From Alkalicoccobacillus plakortidis (GTDB taxonomy: Bacteria > Bacillota > Bacilli > Bacillales > Bacillaceae_D), in assembly GCF_023703085.1 (NCBI RefSeq), contig NZ_JAMQJY010000005.1, positions 1 to 64,000 of the forward strand: a DNA stretch of 64,000 nt. The letters are read 5' to 3'. How positions within the stretch are numbered: position 1 is the stretch's first letter; every line of letters starts with the position of its first letter. Under the pieces are notes generated by a model. That model had not been told where the DNA came from. It saw only the letters and a program-made list of their open reading frames with translations, and ran no database searches. Positions 1 through 9,269 of the stretch are shown here, piece by piece. A program made the translations under genes and the position numbers.

Positions 1-369
1 GCGGGCTTTGTTGATCCTGCCAACACGATCCAAATCTACGTTATTCATCAAGTTTGGATTAGGAGAAAGTAACGACAACTGCATATAGCCTTCTTTATAC
101 AACTCTAACTTATGGTTTGCGAGAATGGTCGGATATGTATCAAGGTACGACTCATGTAAATACTCATATTGTGCACGGATGATCTCATCGTCTTGTAGAT
201 CTAATACGATATGTGCTGCACCTAACTGATAAGCACGACGTACAATCAAACGAGCAAGTTCTAACTGTTCAGAGCTAAATTTAAGTTGTATGCGCTCACC
301 AGTCTGAATAGTTAACCCCACTCTTAAAATGAGATCTGCATAGGTAGCGAGCTTTTCTTGAAAGTTCAT
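1..369 (-). CDS. M29-family aminopeptidase (AmpS/PepS-like), N-terminal part
   Basis: The reading frame runs off the left edge of the window, leaving about 123 residues. It begins MNFQEKLATYADLILRVG, and the next segment has the pattern of the start of M29 metallo-aminopeptidases (GLTIQTGERIQL). This family removes N-terminal residues from peptides in the cytoplasm using metals bound by a C-terminal domain that is not visible here. An in-frame ATG also exists nine bases upstream, but GGAGG touches that codon and is nine bases from the ATG chosen here. The gene follows the upstream hypothetical gene with almost no gap, so the two are probably cotranscribed. Confidence 0.75.
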   Translation of the reverse strand, partial: MNFQEKLATYADLILRVGLTIQTGERIQLKFSSEQLELARLIVRRAYQLGAAHIVLDLQDDEIIRAQYEYLHESYLDTYPTILANHKLELYKEGYMQLSLLSPNPNLMNNVDLDRVGRINKAR

Positions 370-370
370 A

Positions 371-1351
371 TTATTCATCCTCCAGCATCTCATGAGTCAT
401 CTCAACAATCTCATCTAGTCTGATATCGTATAGATCGTATCCAGATATAAATACTAAACGATCTCCTCTGACCTCTACGAAAGGGTTTCCCTCACCTATT
501 TGCTCTTCATCTTCATCTAATAAATGAATCATAGCTATTTTTTTTAAGTGATCTCCTTGTATCTCATATAATTGAAAGAGATGATCCTCACGCAATAAGA
601 CATGCTTTTCATTCACAATAAAATCATGCGCAGATTCAAACTGAGGATCATACTCTTTGAAAACTCCATTCTTTACATGCGCTAACTTAAATGAATCATA
701 ATAATAGAACCACACTTCACTATCTGAAATAACGTTCATTGCATAACAGTCTGCTATTTCTGCCTGTGTATTGACAAAAAGTTGCTCTCCAGTTTGGCTC
801 CACTTTATCACACCAGGCTCTCCCACCGGAGGTCTTGGGTCTTTTACAGTTGGATCAGCCCAGCCCCAGTTCCCAAAAACCCCTTCATCAAAATAACCTG
901 TCCAAATAGATCCTTTTTCAGTTGAATAGACGTGACTTAGTCCATCGCCAATTAAAAATTCCTGCACTACTTTGCATTCATGCCCTTCTCTTTTAACCAC
1001 AGTCGCATTCTTATCAAACTCTCCATTTCCATAGTAAATGGATCTTGAGCTCACTAGTAGAAAATGATTATTCGGGAGTGGTTGAACATAGCTATATGCC
1101 TTTTTTTGATCCTTAATCGTGATACCTTCATATTGTTCACCATCAAGAATGACTACTTGATAATCACAACTTTTTTGAACAGGCTCCTCTGGAAGTACCA
1201 ACTCAATGTAAGCTTCCTCATCTAATGCTCGTAAGAAATAGATCCGTCCATCAAACCCAATCCTTGGTTCCCACCAGAATTCATCACTAAAAATAGTTCT
1301 TAAATCAATAGAAGGCCCAATATATAATTCAATTGGTTCTATATCGCTCAC
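371..1351 (-). CDS. Hypothetical protein, 326 aa
   Basis: I do not recognise this family. The protein is soluble and acidic, with no signal peptide or membrane segment. It is rich in short beta-strand-like blocks with aromatic residues (FDGRIYFLRAL, SEVWFYYYDSF, NHFLLVSS), which may suggest a beta-propeller; that is only an impression. It starts at GTG, preceded by GGAGTG at good spacing. Its stop codon lies next to the start of the aminopeptidase gene, indicating a two-gene unit. Confidence 0.55.
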   Translation of the reverse strand: MSDIEPIELYIGPSIDLRTIFSDEFWWEPRIGFDGRIYFLRALDEEAYIELVLPEEPVQKSCDYQVVILDGEQYEGITIKDQKKAYSYVQPLPNNHFLLVSSRSIYYGNGEFDKNATVVKREGHECKVVQEFLIGDGLSHVYSTEKGSIWTGYFDEGVFGNWGWADPTVKDPRPPVGEPGVIKWSQTGEQLFVNTQAEIADCYAMNVISDSEVWFYYYDSFKLAHVKNGVFKEYDPQFESAHDFIVNEKHVLLREDHLFQLYEIQGDHLKKIAMIHLLDEDEEQIGEGNPFVEVRGDRLVFISGYDLYDIRLDEIVEMTHEMLEDE

Positions 1352-1408
1352 TAAAGTTCACTCCTCTACTACTTGGTTTCATTATAATTGAATGCGTCCT
1401 TTTTAAGC

Positions 1409-1462
1409 ATAAAAATCCCCTCCAAATAGAATGTTGTTCGCTTTCTACCTGAAGGGGATCAT
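1409..1462 (-). terminator. Rho-independent terminator of the oxidoreductase operon
   Basis: On the minus strand ATCCCCTTCAG and a distal GGAGGGGAT can pair around a loop of about 30 bases, followed by a T run. It sits just after the stop of the DUF1932 oxidoreductase gene. Confidence 0.5.
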
Positions 1463-1469
1463 ATACAAG

Positions 1470-2342
1470 TTATAGATCGTACCTGGAAATAACTTCTTTC
1501 CACGTTAAAGGTTTGTCTTCGCCTTGATATTTTGCCGATATCTCTGCGAGTTCAAGTAATTTATCTTTTGCCGCGCTTGTTAAATTTGCATTCAATCCTG
1601 CTTCTTGCAACATTTCGACTGAGCCATTTAGTTCAAATGCTCTTCTTTCCGCATGAACAGCGGTGCCTGTTATAAGACGATTTAAAGTGTCCATAAATGA
1701 ATGACTATCCATTGTGTCTTCTAGGGATGATAGAACCTCTGAAGAAACATTAAATGTCTCGGAGGCTTGTAAGGTTTCTAGGTAGAGTCCAACTATCCCT
1801 TTCATAAATACACTTCTGATTAACTTTACAGCTGAGGCATCCCCTGCTTTATTTCCTACAGAAGTGATGTTCATATGATATGGTTCCATTTTTTTTATAA
1901 GTTCTTCTGTACCATTGCCGCTTGCTGATATTGGTACCTTATGCTTAAAAACGGGTAACGGACCTAACATAGCCACATCTACAAATGGAATATCCACGTC
2001 ACTTAAGCCCTTTTCGATCTCTTGTTTCACATTTGGGCTAGAGGCTGAAACATCCACATACAAGAAAGATGAACCATTTAATTGAGAGCAAACAGTAGCA
2101 CTTACTTCTAATGCTTTACTTGCTGGCACGGCAACAAAAAGCACATCAATATCCGGTAACAATTCAGATAAGCTATCTTGTAGTTGTATTCCCACACTTT
2201 GAGCTCGAGATTTAATTTGTGGTCCAAATTTATCATCATTAGCCATGACATCGAATGCCTTGATCGATGTGAGACCTTCTTCTTTTAGTCCAGTTGACAA
2301 TTCAAATGCCGCTTCGCCAAAACCTAGAAACCCTATTTTCAT
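1470..2342 (-). CDS. NAD(P)-binding 6-phosphogluconate dehydrogenase-like oxidoreductase (DUF1932)
   Basis: The N-terminal 165 residues are a Rossmann fold starting MKIGFLGFGEAAFEL, a variant of the GxGxxG dinucleotide-binding loop. The helical C-terminal half (from about residue 190) fits the DUF1932 domain of beta-hydroxyacid dehydrogenase relatives. Such enzymes oxidise short hydroxyacids or related carbon sources in the cytoplasm. It is the last gene of a cluster with an RpiR regulator, an RraA-like protein and a TRAP-type permease, so a step in catabolism of an imported organic acid is likely. The substrate cannot be told from sequence. Confidence 0.75.
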   Translation of the reverse strand: MKIGFLGFGEAAFELSTGLKEEGLTSIKAFDVMANDDKFGPQIKSRAQSVGIQLQDSLSELLPDIDVLFVAVPASKALEVSATVCSQLNGSSFLYVDVSASSPNVKQEIEKGLSDVDIPFVDVAMLGPLPVFKHKVPISASGNGTEELIKKMEPYHMNITSVGNKAGDASAVKLIRSVFMKGIVGLYLETLQASETFNVSSEVLSSLEDTMDSHSFMDTLNRLITGTAVHAERRAFELNGSVEMLQEAGLNANLTSAAKDKLLELAEISAKYQGEDKPLTWKEVISRYDL

Positions 2343-2374
2343 TTTTAAACACCCTTAGCTTTTAGATTTAACTA

Positions 2375-3235
2375 CTATTCTCTTTTTTTATGAACATGAT
2401 AATCCATATCCTTGAGAATACTGTCAACCTGCTTAAGACGCTGAGAAATACTATCTGATCTCTCCATGGAAAGAGCACTAATAAGATAATCCACAATGTA
2501 GATTGAGGAAACAATCGAATTATGAGATGCCATGCTCTCAGCTGGACAGGTGATGACAATGTCCGCATAAGGAACAATAGGAGAAGATAATTTATCAGTT
2601 AGGGCTATTATTTTTGCTCCCTTTTTCTTAGCTTGGTTGACGTATTCAATTAAACGCTCACCATATCGCGCATAACTCACGGCTATAAGTAAATCCTGCT
2701 CAGTAAAAGCAATGACATCATCTACCCAATCACTTGAATCAGCCATTGTTAGTTTCGTCTTTCCTACCATCCGATTTAGATTATGAGTTAAATATTGCGC
2801 AACTGGTAAGCCACTTCGTACACTTGTACAATAAATACTAGAAGCTGAACATATTAAGTTAATCGCATCATCCAAGTTTGATTCAGCATTAAACTGAGTT
2901 GCTTTATGAATTTGATCTACTTGCAGTTCGTAATGCCTCATCCACCCTTCGCTATGAGAATGATTCTTTAAATTCTCTTCAAGTCTCATCTGCGGTGCAG
3001 ATTCCTCTCTTAGAAGCGTGTGCAAGCTTTTTTGAAATTCAGAGTATCCAGAGTATCCTATGTTCACCATCAGTCTCATTACAGTAGTGGTGCTTGTACC
3101 AACTTTATTAGCCAATTGCTCAACAGTCATAAAACCTACTTCGGCATAATGGTTAATAATAAAATCAACAACTAGCTTTTGTGATCTTGGTAAGGAGCCT
3201 ACACTCTCTTTTAACTTTTCTAAAGGGTTATTCAA
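2375..3235 (-). CDS. MurR/RpiR family transcriptional regulator
   Basis: Residues 1-75 form the RpiR-type winged helix (LPRSQKLVVDFI, then VEQLANKVGTSTTTVMRLM). Residues 125-250 form a SIS sugar-phosphate-binding domain (IYCTSVRSG, LLIAVSYARYG, KIIALTDK). Family members sense phosphosugars or other small metabolites and control adjacent catabolic genes. The regulator sits inside the operon it probably controls; two palindromes just upstream of the first operon gene are candidate binding sites. Confidence 0.85.
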   Translation of the reverse strand: MNNPLEKLKESVGSLPRSQKLVVDFIINHYAEVGFMTVEQLANKVGTSTTTVMRLMVNIGYSGYSEFQKSLHTLLREESAPQMRLEENLKNHSHSEGWMRHYELQVDQIHKATQFNAESNLDDAINLICSASSIYCTSVRSGLPVAQYLTHNLNRMVGKTKLTMADSSDWVDDVIAFTEQDLLIAVSYARYGERLIEYVNQAKKKGAKIIALTDKLSSPIVPYADIVITCPAESMASHNSIVSSIYIVDYLISALSMERSDSISQRLKQVDSILKDMDYHVHKKRE

Positions 3236-3378
3236 TCTATTCCACTCCTAAAGGATCATATTGTCTCATCATCTAAAAGAATCATAACGAACTTAGAATA
3301 GAGTGTCTATTATCCTTATGGTAAGAAGCTTATCTGAATCGACTTGTACTGAGATGAATACCCTTTAGAATTTGACTA

Positions 3379-4017
3379 TCAATTCAACCATTTTGGTCTA
3401 AAGTTACCTTTCGCTATATCCTCAAGCCTACTTTGCTCGTATTCTGCTTTCTTCTCAGCACGTGTAAGTGCTTCTTCTACTTTATGTCTAGGTAAAACGA
3501 TTACGCCATCAGCATCACCCATAATAAAATCACCTGGTTCTACCTCACGATCTCCACAGAAGATAGATGAGTTTATAACACCTGGGCCATTTTTTGTAGG
3601 TCCTCCTGGTATTGCACCTTGGCTAAATACCGGAAAGGTCGAATGTGCCAGTGTGTGGTAATCACGAATCAATCCGTCAATAATAAATCCATTTAAGTGT
3701 AAGGCTTCTGCAGCAGTCACCATTAGTTCTCCTATTATGGCTCTTTTTTTATGAGCATTTGCGGAAACAACTAATACATGTCCAGGTTTTGACGAATAAA
3801 TGGCATGGTGCACAGCTAAGTTATCTCCATCATTCACATCAATTGTCACAGCCGACCCAATCAGTACACTATTAATATTGCATGGCTTGATCGAGTAATT
3901 CATTTCGACCGGAGTATCCATCACATCACTTATTAATGTCGTACTTAATTTCTTTGCTCTACTAATCCACTCATCTGGTAACGTCTCTGGCGTTTGTTTT
4001 AGTTCAATATTTGTCAT
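3379..4017 (-). CDS. RraA-like / HMG-aldolase family protein
   Basis: The 212 residues match the RraA-like fold (often annotated demethylmenaquinone methyltransferase or 4-hydroxy-4-methyl-2-oxoglutarate aldolase). Visible marks are LISDVMDTP near the N terminus, the GLIRDYHTL loop whose Arg-Asp pair binds substrate and metal in the aldolases, and GDADGVIVLP. The family includes retro-aldol enzymes and decarboxylases of oxo-acids. The neighbouring transporter and dehydrogenase suggest a catabolic aldolase rather than an RNase E inhibitor, which is inference. Confidence 0.75.
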   Translation of the reverse strand: MTNIELKQTPETLPDEWISRAKKLSTTLISDVMDTPVEMNYSIKPCNINSVLIGSAVTIDVNDGDNLAVHHAIYSSKPGHVLVVSANAHKKRAIIGELMVTAAEALHLNGFIIDGLIRDYHTLAHSTFPVFSQGAIPGGPTKNGPGVINSSIFCGDREVEPGDFIMGDADGVIVLPRHKVEEALTRAEKKAEYEQSRLEDIAKGNFRPKWLN

Positions 4018-4018
4018 A

Positions 4019-4252
4019 TTAGTTCCCCTCTTCTTTCAACACTGGCTTTTTGTAATACGATAATAAATAACCACTAAAAGCAGCGATAGATGTCATAAAG
4101 TACACGATCTTAGCTAAATGTTCATCTAATCCTATTACCCAACTTGCTTGGAAGGTAAATAAACCGAGCATTTGACCAAATACCAAAACAGTTCCTAAGA
4201 CTGTGAATAGAAATACAGACGCAACGAAAATGCTAAAAATGATTTTTCTCAT
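4019..4252 (-). CDS. Small two-helix membrane protein beside TRAP-type permease
   Basis: Seventy-seven residues with two predicted membrane helices (about 5-28 and 47-67) and a charged C-terminal tail. It lies between the RraA-like gene and the large permease with gaps of a few bases. The position suggests a role equivalent to the small TRAP subunit (DctQ), but DctQ proteins normally have four helices and about 160 residues. No family was recognised. Confidence 0.55.
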   Translation of the reverse strand: MRKIIFSIFVASVFLFTVLGTVLVFGQMLGLFTFQASWVIGLDEHLAKIVYFMTSIAAFSGYLLSYYKKPVLKEEGN

Positions 4253-4261
4253 AATATCCTC

Positions 4262-5620
4262 CTAAATCGGAATTGGAATAATCCCCATACCTATTAACCA
4301 GCTAATAATCATCAATGGAATTGTATAGAAAAGAAGTAACGGGACATATGTTTTTTCAGCCCCAACCTTGGCCATTCCAGTCGCTACGTAAATAGGTCCC
4401 GAAGTCGGTGTACTTCCCTCTGTCGCCCCAAACATCATAATTGTCACAACCGCCAACAGTGGATCAACACCTACAGCAGTTAATGCACCAAATGAAGCAA
4501 GACCGATTGTTGCAATAGTTGCTGATGTCGCTAACGGCGTAGCAACCAATGTAATAACAATGCCTACAATCGCCACCATTAACCATTTCGGTAATGCAAA
4601 TGAAGTCATAAGCGTTTGTAATTGTTCAGTTAAACCAATTTCATTTAATACAGCACTTGTCGCAAAGGTAAAAATCAAAACGGGTCCAATCACATAATAA
4701 GAAGGTGCCGTCTTTTCAAAGAAAGTCGTCCATTCTTTTTTCCCTTTAGGCAAATGGTTACGACCAACTAGTAAAGTAAAGAGGATCATAAACACCGGTA
4801 CCCAAACGATGAAGGATATAGAATCCATTACCGGAGCACCCAGACTCTCTTGAGCCGAGAACCATTTAGCAAGTGGGCCGAAATTAATAATTAAAGGAAT
4901 GATAATCCCCATAAAAATTATAAGAGATGACCAACCTTCACTAAATGATTTTGCTAATGGTTGAATTAAATCAGGATGAACAGGTTGTATGTTGTATTTT
5001 TTAGTCATGATATAAACAACAACTAGACGGTGAATTAAAGCATATAAACCAGCTATATAAAGAGCTAAAAAGAGATCACTTTCACCAACACTAGCTGCAA
5101 CAGGTGCAAACCCTAGCATGATAAACATCGTTGAATTCGGTGGAATAATACTTCCAAATCCTGAGTTACCTGCTACGATAGAAGCCGCATGTTCCTTTTT
5201 CCACCCCGAACGTTCCATCCACGGAATCGTAATGGATCCTGTCGTTGCAGCAATCCCCGAACCTGAACCAGCCACTAGAGCAAATAGTGCCGAACCAAAG
5301 GTATTCACGTATGCTGCTCCTCCAGGTAAGCGACCTATGAGTGAATTTAAGATTTGAATAATTCTACCTATAAGACCAGTGTAGTTAATTAATTGCGCCA
5401 TAAATATAAAAGCCAGAGAAGCAAAAACAACCGAGTGTGTAAGCCCTCTCATTAAACTCGGTAAAAATAAATCAAAAGCTCGACTTCCTGAGAAAATAAG
5501 CGTAATGATAAAACCTAAAATCATTGCTTCACCAATATTTCGTTTGGTGAAAATGGCCCATATTAAGACGATTAATATAAAGGCTATCAAAGCCCATACA
5601 GCAGTACCCACGATGATCAT
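4262..5620 (-). CDS. TRAP-type large permease (DctM-like)
   Basis: A 452-residue, very hydrophobic protein with about 12 membrane segments. Conserved glycine/serine loops typical of the DctM/ion-transporter superfamily are present (GSGSGIAATTGSITIPWM, NSGFGSIIPPNSTMFIM, GATEGSTPTSGPIYVATG). It probably imports a carboxylate or hydroxy acid using an ion gradient. No periplasmic-type solute-binding protein gene lies in the window, which is unusual for a TRAP system. Start choice is uncertain: GGAGGG almost touches ATG at 5620, while an in-frame GTG at 5611 has better spacing. Confidence 0.8.
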   Translation of the reverse strand: MIIVGTAVWALIAFILIVLIWAIFTKRNIGEAMILGFIITLIFSGSRAFDLFLPSLMRGLTHSVVFASLAFIFMAQLINYTGLIGRIIQILNSLIGRLPGGAAYVNTFGSALFALVAGSGSGIAATTGSITIPWMERSGWKKEHAASIVAGNSGFGSIIPPNSTMFIMLGFAPVAASVGESDLFLALYIAGLYALIHRLVVVYIMTKKYNIQPVHPDLIQPLAKSFSEGWSSLIIFMGIIIPLIINFGPLAKWFSAQESLGAPVMDSISFIVWVPVFMILFTLLVGRNHLPKGKKEWTTFFEKTAPSYYVIGPVLIFTFATSAVLNEIGLTEQLQTLMTSFALPKWLMVAIVGIVITLVATPLATSATIATIGLASFGALTAVGVDPLLAVVTIMMFGATEGSTPTSGPIYVATGMAKVGAEKTYVPLLLFYTIPLMIISWLIGMGIIPIPI

Positions 5621-5630
5621 CCCTCCATTG

Positions 5631-5673
5631 TACTTTTTATTACTTTATTTAATAAAAAGTAATATTTATTACT
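5631..5673. promoter_or_regulatory. Candidate operator with two overlapping palindromes
   Basis: TACTTTTTATTA at 5631-5642 is repeated as its exact complement at 5650-5661 with a 7-base spacer. A second palindrome, AGTAATATTTATTACT, occupies 5658-5673. Both lie immediately upstream of the permease start and could be bound by the RpiR protein of the same operon. No protein-binding evidence is available. Confidence 0.5.
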
Positions 5674-5932
5674 CGAACGTTAGTCTATCACTATTTTATT
5701 TCTTTGTAAACGCATTCATATAAAATTTGTCGAATCCTGATATATTTTATTTTACACTTCGCCCAGAACACCTTTTCTATGCACTTCAGCCATACTTAGA
5801 ACATGATCAAAAAAATTTCAAAATCATTTTCGTCATCTCAACAAACAAATTTATAATCACACCAACACTTCTCCTCCCTCAACCGTTATCTAAATGAATC
5901 GGGTACACTAAGAAAAACAACGTCGGAACGGA

Positions 5933-6394
5933 ATGATGCTCATGCAGGAATTGTATGTAAGCTTAGAAACCGACCTGAAGCGCTTTGCTCGTTCCATTGC
6001 GAGGCATCATCAGGAGGCAGACGATCTGATTGGGCACGCGTTAGAAAAATCGCTTAGCCAAAAGGATATTCAAACGTGGCCACATCATAAACAAAAAGCC
6101 TGGTTTTATCGAGTCATGAAAAACACGTTAATTGATGACCGCCGTAAACATCAACGTGAGCAAGAATGGGAGGATTCGCACGAACCTATTTTCTCTCCAG
6201 TTGGGCTTACGTCGATTGAAATGGTCGATTTACTCGGAAAGCTGTCGCTTCAAAGTGACATTGTCTTCAAACGCTATTGGATTGGTTTATCCAACAAGGA
6301 AATCGCCGAGCAAACTGGTCTCACAGCACCAACGATTCGGTATCATTTAGCTCAAGCTATTAAAAGGCTACGCCAACATTTGGAGGAGGAATGA
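5933..6394 (+). CDS. ECF-type RNA polymerase sigma factor
   Basis: A 153-residue sigma-70 family protein. Region 2 is visible near residues 10-55 (EADDLIGHALEKSL, then WFYRVMKNTLIDDRRK) and region 4 near 100-150 (LSNKEIAEQTGLTAPTIRYHLAQAIKRLRQ). No anti-sigma factor with a membrane helix follows; instead two unknown proteins do, the first overlapping its stop codon. Start codons ATG at 5933, 5936 and 5942 are all possible; GGAACGGA precedes them. Confidence 0.85.
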   Translation: MMLMQELYVSLETDLKRFARSIARHHQEADDLIGHALEKSLSQKDIQTWPHHKQKAWFYRVMKNTLIDDRRKHQREQEWEDSHEPIFSPVGLTSIEMVDLLGKLSLQSDIVFKRYWIGLSNKEIAEQTGLTAPTIRYHLAQAIKRLRQHLEEE

Positions 6395-7587
6395 TCATGG
6401 GGAAAAAGATTGGGAATGTCAGTACGTTAAACATTGTTAACGCAACAAAGGAAAGCATCGGTGAAATTGAGCATATCGAAAATGTGGCGCTTATCCTTTA
6501 TTCCAAAGAAACAGCTCCGTTACTTTCATTATTAAACACCGGTAACATTGGTCAAACGTTAGAAATTGAACATGATATTCATACTGTTAGTGGGTCTTTC
6601 ACATTAGACGCAGAATATCTAAACGCATTCGAAAAACCTACTACCATCATTGCGAATGGAGTGGTTATCGTTGATCCAAATGTTACAGTAGAGCATTTAA
6701 CAAACACACATTGTCAATTCCTTATAAATGGAGCTATTTTCACAACGACAAAACTAAAGGGATCGATTGGTATAATACTTAAAAATACTAATGGTACGAT
6801 TCGAACCTACGACCACCAATTACCTCGTTTTGAGACTGGTAAGGTGAAGCTGACCAATGGATATCTAGAAGGATTAAACGATCACACAACCCTTTTAATC
6901 TCTGGAAAATTACTACTGGATGCAGAGCTTGATATTGATCTTTTTTCTCGGAAAATTGCGGACATTACCCTGACTGGTAAAGCTGTACTCTTTGAAAATC
7001 AGGAAAAAGCCTTCCACGAAAAATCAACCATAATTAGGAAGACTGACATTATTCCAAACGGTTATCAGGAGATTACAAAAACCCTACATTTAAATGAACG
7101 TTCAATTAAACGATTTAAAGGCGGATCAATCTTCACTACCAAGCCAATCTTATTCACAGAGTCGATCTCTCGCGATACTTTTGAGGCAGCTTTTGCTTCC
7201 ATTCACTCCACCTCATATATTGTTTGCCATGAGGACCTTGAAGATTTGGTCTATGAGCGTTTACATCAATTTGAAACAGAAGTCGTCACATATACGGATG
7301 CATTTCGATTTATTGATAATGAAGAATGGCAGCAAGAAGACGCAGATGTCTTGGATTCAAACACCACATTAATTGTGCAATCCAACCTGACATTTTCAGA
7401 AACTCTTCAACCAGAGAAACTTTACGAAAACATCCAAGCTATTCATCTCTTCGGGACCATCTACACTGCCAACAGCACTCAAAGGGCAGCCGTTCAAAAG
7501 TTACTACACACTAAAAACGGAGAAGTGATTGATGTCTCAAAACAAAAAAACAAAGGTCTAGGTAACATTGGGGAGCTCACTCTCTAA
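6391..7587 (+). CDS. Hypothetical repetitive beta-rich protein coexpressed with ECF sigma factor
   Basis: A 398-residue soluble protein with no signal peptide. It contains recurring short strands of the pattern 'x-I-x-G-x-hydrophobic' (IANGVVIVDPN, FLINGAIFTTT, LLISGKLLLDA, ITLTGKAVLF, IHLFGTIYTAN), suggesting a beta-solenoid as in bactofilins. This is a structural impression, not a family match. It overlaps the sigma factor stop codon by four bases. ATG at 6397 has better spacing from GGAGGAGG and may be the true start. Confidence 0.6.
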   Translation: MIMGKKIGNVSTLNIVNATKESIGEIEHIENVALILYSKETAPLLSLLNTGNIGQTLEIEHDIHTVSGSFTLDAEYLNAFEKPTTIIANGVVIVDPNVTVEHLTNTHCQFLINGAIFTTTKLKGSIGIILKNTNGTIRTYDHQLPRFETGKVKLTNGYLEGLNDHTTLLISGKLLLDAELDIDLFSRKIADITLTGKAVLFENQEKAFHEKSTIIRKTDIIPNGYQEITKTLHLNERSIKRFKGGSIFTTKPILFTESISRDTFEAAFASIHSTSYIVCHEDLEDLVYERLHQFETEVVTYTDAFRFIDNEEWQQEDADVLDSNTTLIVQSNLTFSETLQPEKLYENIQAIHLFGTIYTANSTQRAAVQKLLHTKNGEVIDVSKQKNKGLGNIGELTL

Positions 7588-7600
7588 AGGAGGATCTAAC

Positions 7601-7765
7601 ATGCGAATAAACGAAATCGATCACGTACACTCTCGACTTAAGGAATTGCGCCACCAAGCCCGACAAGAAGCTCTTCTTTTGTCCCAAAAGAAGAAAACAC
7701 CGTTTCACTTTAAAAAACAGTTCGGTAGCTACCTCATATCAGTTAAACGAAGTGAGCCTGTATAA
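7601..7765 (+). CDS. Small basic protein, 54 aa
   Basis: The start is fixed by a strong AAAGGAGG eight bases upstream. The product is Lys/Arg-rich (SRLKELRHQARQEALL, then KKKTPFHFKKQF) with no membrane helix. It is the third gene of the ECF sigma operon, 13 bases after the preceding gene. Function unknown. Confidence 0.55.
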   Translation: MRINEIDHVHSRLKELRHQARQEALLLSQKKKTPFHFKKQFGSYLISVKRSEPV

Positions 7766-7885
7766 GAAGAATGGCGGAACGGGTGGCATGGGCGGAATGA
7801 TGCCGTGCCACCTGTTTTTTTGGGGTGTGGGATTGGAGGTGGGGTCTTGCTAAACGAGACTACGTCCTTGCCTGGATCGAGTTTT

Positions 7886-8268
7886 TCTTGGTGTGCGTGC
7901 TCCTCTTTTGGTAAGGAGCTTGGGTCTTCTTGGTGTTGCGGCTCCTCTCTTGGTAAGGAGCTTGGGTCTTCTTGTGTTGCGGCTCCTCTCTTGGTAAGGA
8001 GCTTGGGTCTTCTTGGTGTTGCGGCTCCTCCCTTGGTAAGGAGCTGCTTCTTCTTGATGTTGTGGCTCCTCTCTTGGTAAGGAGCTGCTTCTTCTTGATG
8101 TTGTGGCTCCTCTCTTGGTAAGGAGCTGCTTCTTCTTGATGTCCCTGCCTCTCTCTTGGTAAGGAGCTGCTTCTTGATGTGCCTGCCTCTCTCTTGGTAA
8201 GTTCACGCTGCTTCTTGATGTCCCTGTCTCTCTCTTGATAAATCCCAACTTCTTCTTGGTAAAGCTAC
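7886..8268. repeat. Tandem repeat array 1, 41-bp unit, about 9-10 copies
   Basis: The GGTAAG or GGTGAT-like core recurs at 7910, 7952, 7993, 8035, 8076, 8117, 8158, 8196 and 8237, spacing 41-42 with one 38. The unit is CTCCTCTCTTGGTAAGGAGC followed by a second half with TTCTTGGTG or TTCTTGATG, so it is a dimer of about 20.5-bp halves. CTCCT and AGGAG can form a small hairpin in each unit. It lies between the 3' ends of convergent genes. Short open frames here on both strands shift frame with every unit, so I treat it as non-coding. Confidence 0.85.
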
Positions 8269-8279
8269 ACCGCTCTGCA

Positions 8280-9269
8280 TTAAGGCATGATTGGGAACCA
8301 AACAAGCAGTCCATAACCCGCTAACACAAGGCATACAGATCCTATGAGAGCCGCAACAAACACCCGTCCTCCCTGTTTTTTCAAGATACGCACATCCATC
8401 TTTAATCCTAATCCCGCCATGGCCATTGCAAGTAGTAAATAAGAAAGTGTTATACAATGATCCACAATAACTGCCGGTACAATACCTAGAGTATTTAATA
8501 GGCTCATGCCAATAAAGCCAAAGAGAAACCACGGAATCGGCAGCTGATGTTTTACAGATGAATGATTACCCTTTTGCATCATAAGAGTGAGGGCAAGTGC
8601 AACTGGTACAAGGAGCGCAACTCGAGTAAGCTTCACGATAATTGCCATATCCTCCGCTTGCTCCCCACCGACTGAAGAAGCTGCAACAACATGGGCAACC
8701 TCATGAAGTGTGCCACCTGAGAGGATCCCATAGCTAAAGTCTGAGAGAGGTAACCATGAGAAGATTACTGTGTACAAAATTGTAAATGTGGTCCCAAGTA
8801 CCGCTATTACGGCTACCGCAATGGTTATTGATTGCTCTTTGGCTTTTAGAATTGGAGCCACTGCCAATATCGCTGCGGCTCCACATATGGCCGTTCCACA
8901 TGCTGTTAAGATACTGACGGTTTTGTCCACGCGTAATGCGCGGCATAATCCATATACGATACCAATAGTACTGACTAAAAGAATAAATGCATAAAAAAAG
9001 ACTGGTAATCCAGCTTGGTAGATATCTAATAAATTTAAACGTAAGCCTAGTAAAACAATACCTATTCTGAGTAACCTTGTGCTCGAAAACTCAACTCCTG
9101 GCATATAATTTGGTTTCATACCTGCTGTAGCTCTCCAAACAATACCCAATATAATCGCGATCACAAGCTGACCCACTATATTCAAGAATGGCAGCTTCGC
9201 CAAATAAAAAGCAATGCCAGCAATACATAAAGTTAATCCTAGTCCAATCGAAAAGCTCACTCTTTGCAT
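8280..9269 (-). CDS. YeiH-family putative sulfate/anion exporter (UPF0324)
   Basis: A 329-residue membrane protein with about 10 helices. Typical YeiH-family blocks are present: GVEFSSTRLLRIGIVLLGLR, CGTAICGAAAILAVAP, and GGTLHEVAHVVAASS. Family members are proposed sulfate or anion exporters and are often paired with LysR regulators of sulfur metabolism. Here the LysR gene is divergent, about 110 bp away. Function is by family only. Confidence 0.8.
   Translation of the reverse strand: MQRVSFSIGLGLTLCIAGIAFYLAKLPFLNIVGQLVIAIILGIVWRATAGMKPNYMPGVEFSSTRLLRIGIVLLGLRLNLLDIYQAGLPVFFYAFILLVSTIGIVYGLCRALRVDKTVSILTACGTAICGAAAILAVAPILKAKEQSITIAVAVIAVLGTTFTILYTVIFSWLPLSDFSYGILSGGTLHEVAHVVAASSVGGEQAEDMAIIVKLTRVALLVPVALALTLMMQKGNHSSVKHQLPIPWFLFGFIGMSLLNTLGIVPAVIVDHCITLSYLLLAMAMAGLGLKMDVRILKKQGGRVFVAALIGSVCLVLAGYGLLVWFPIMP

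Noticed and set aside
7805..8532. Open frames across array 1, and similar ones in arrays 2 and 3
   Set aside because: 41 is not a multiple of three, so the frame changes each unit; no ribosome sites and several frames are open at once.
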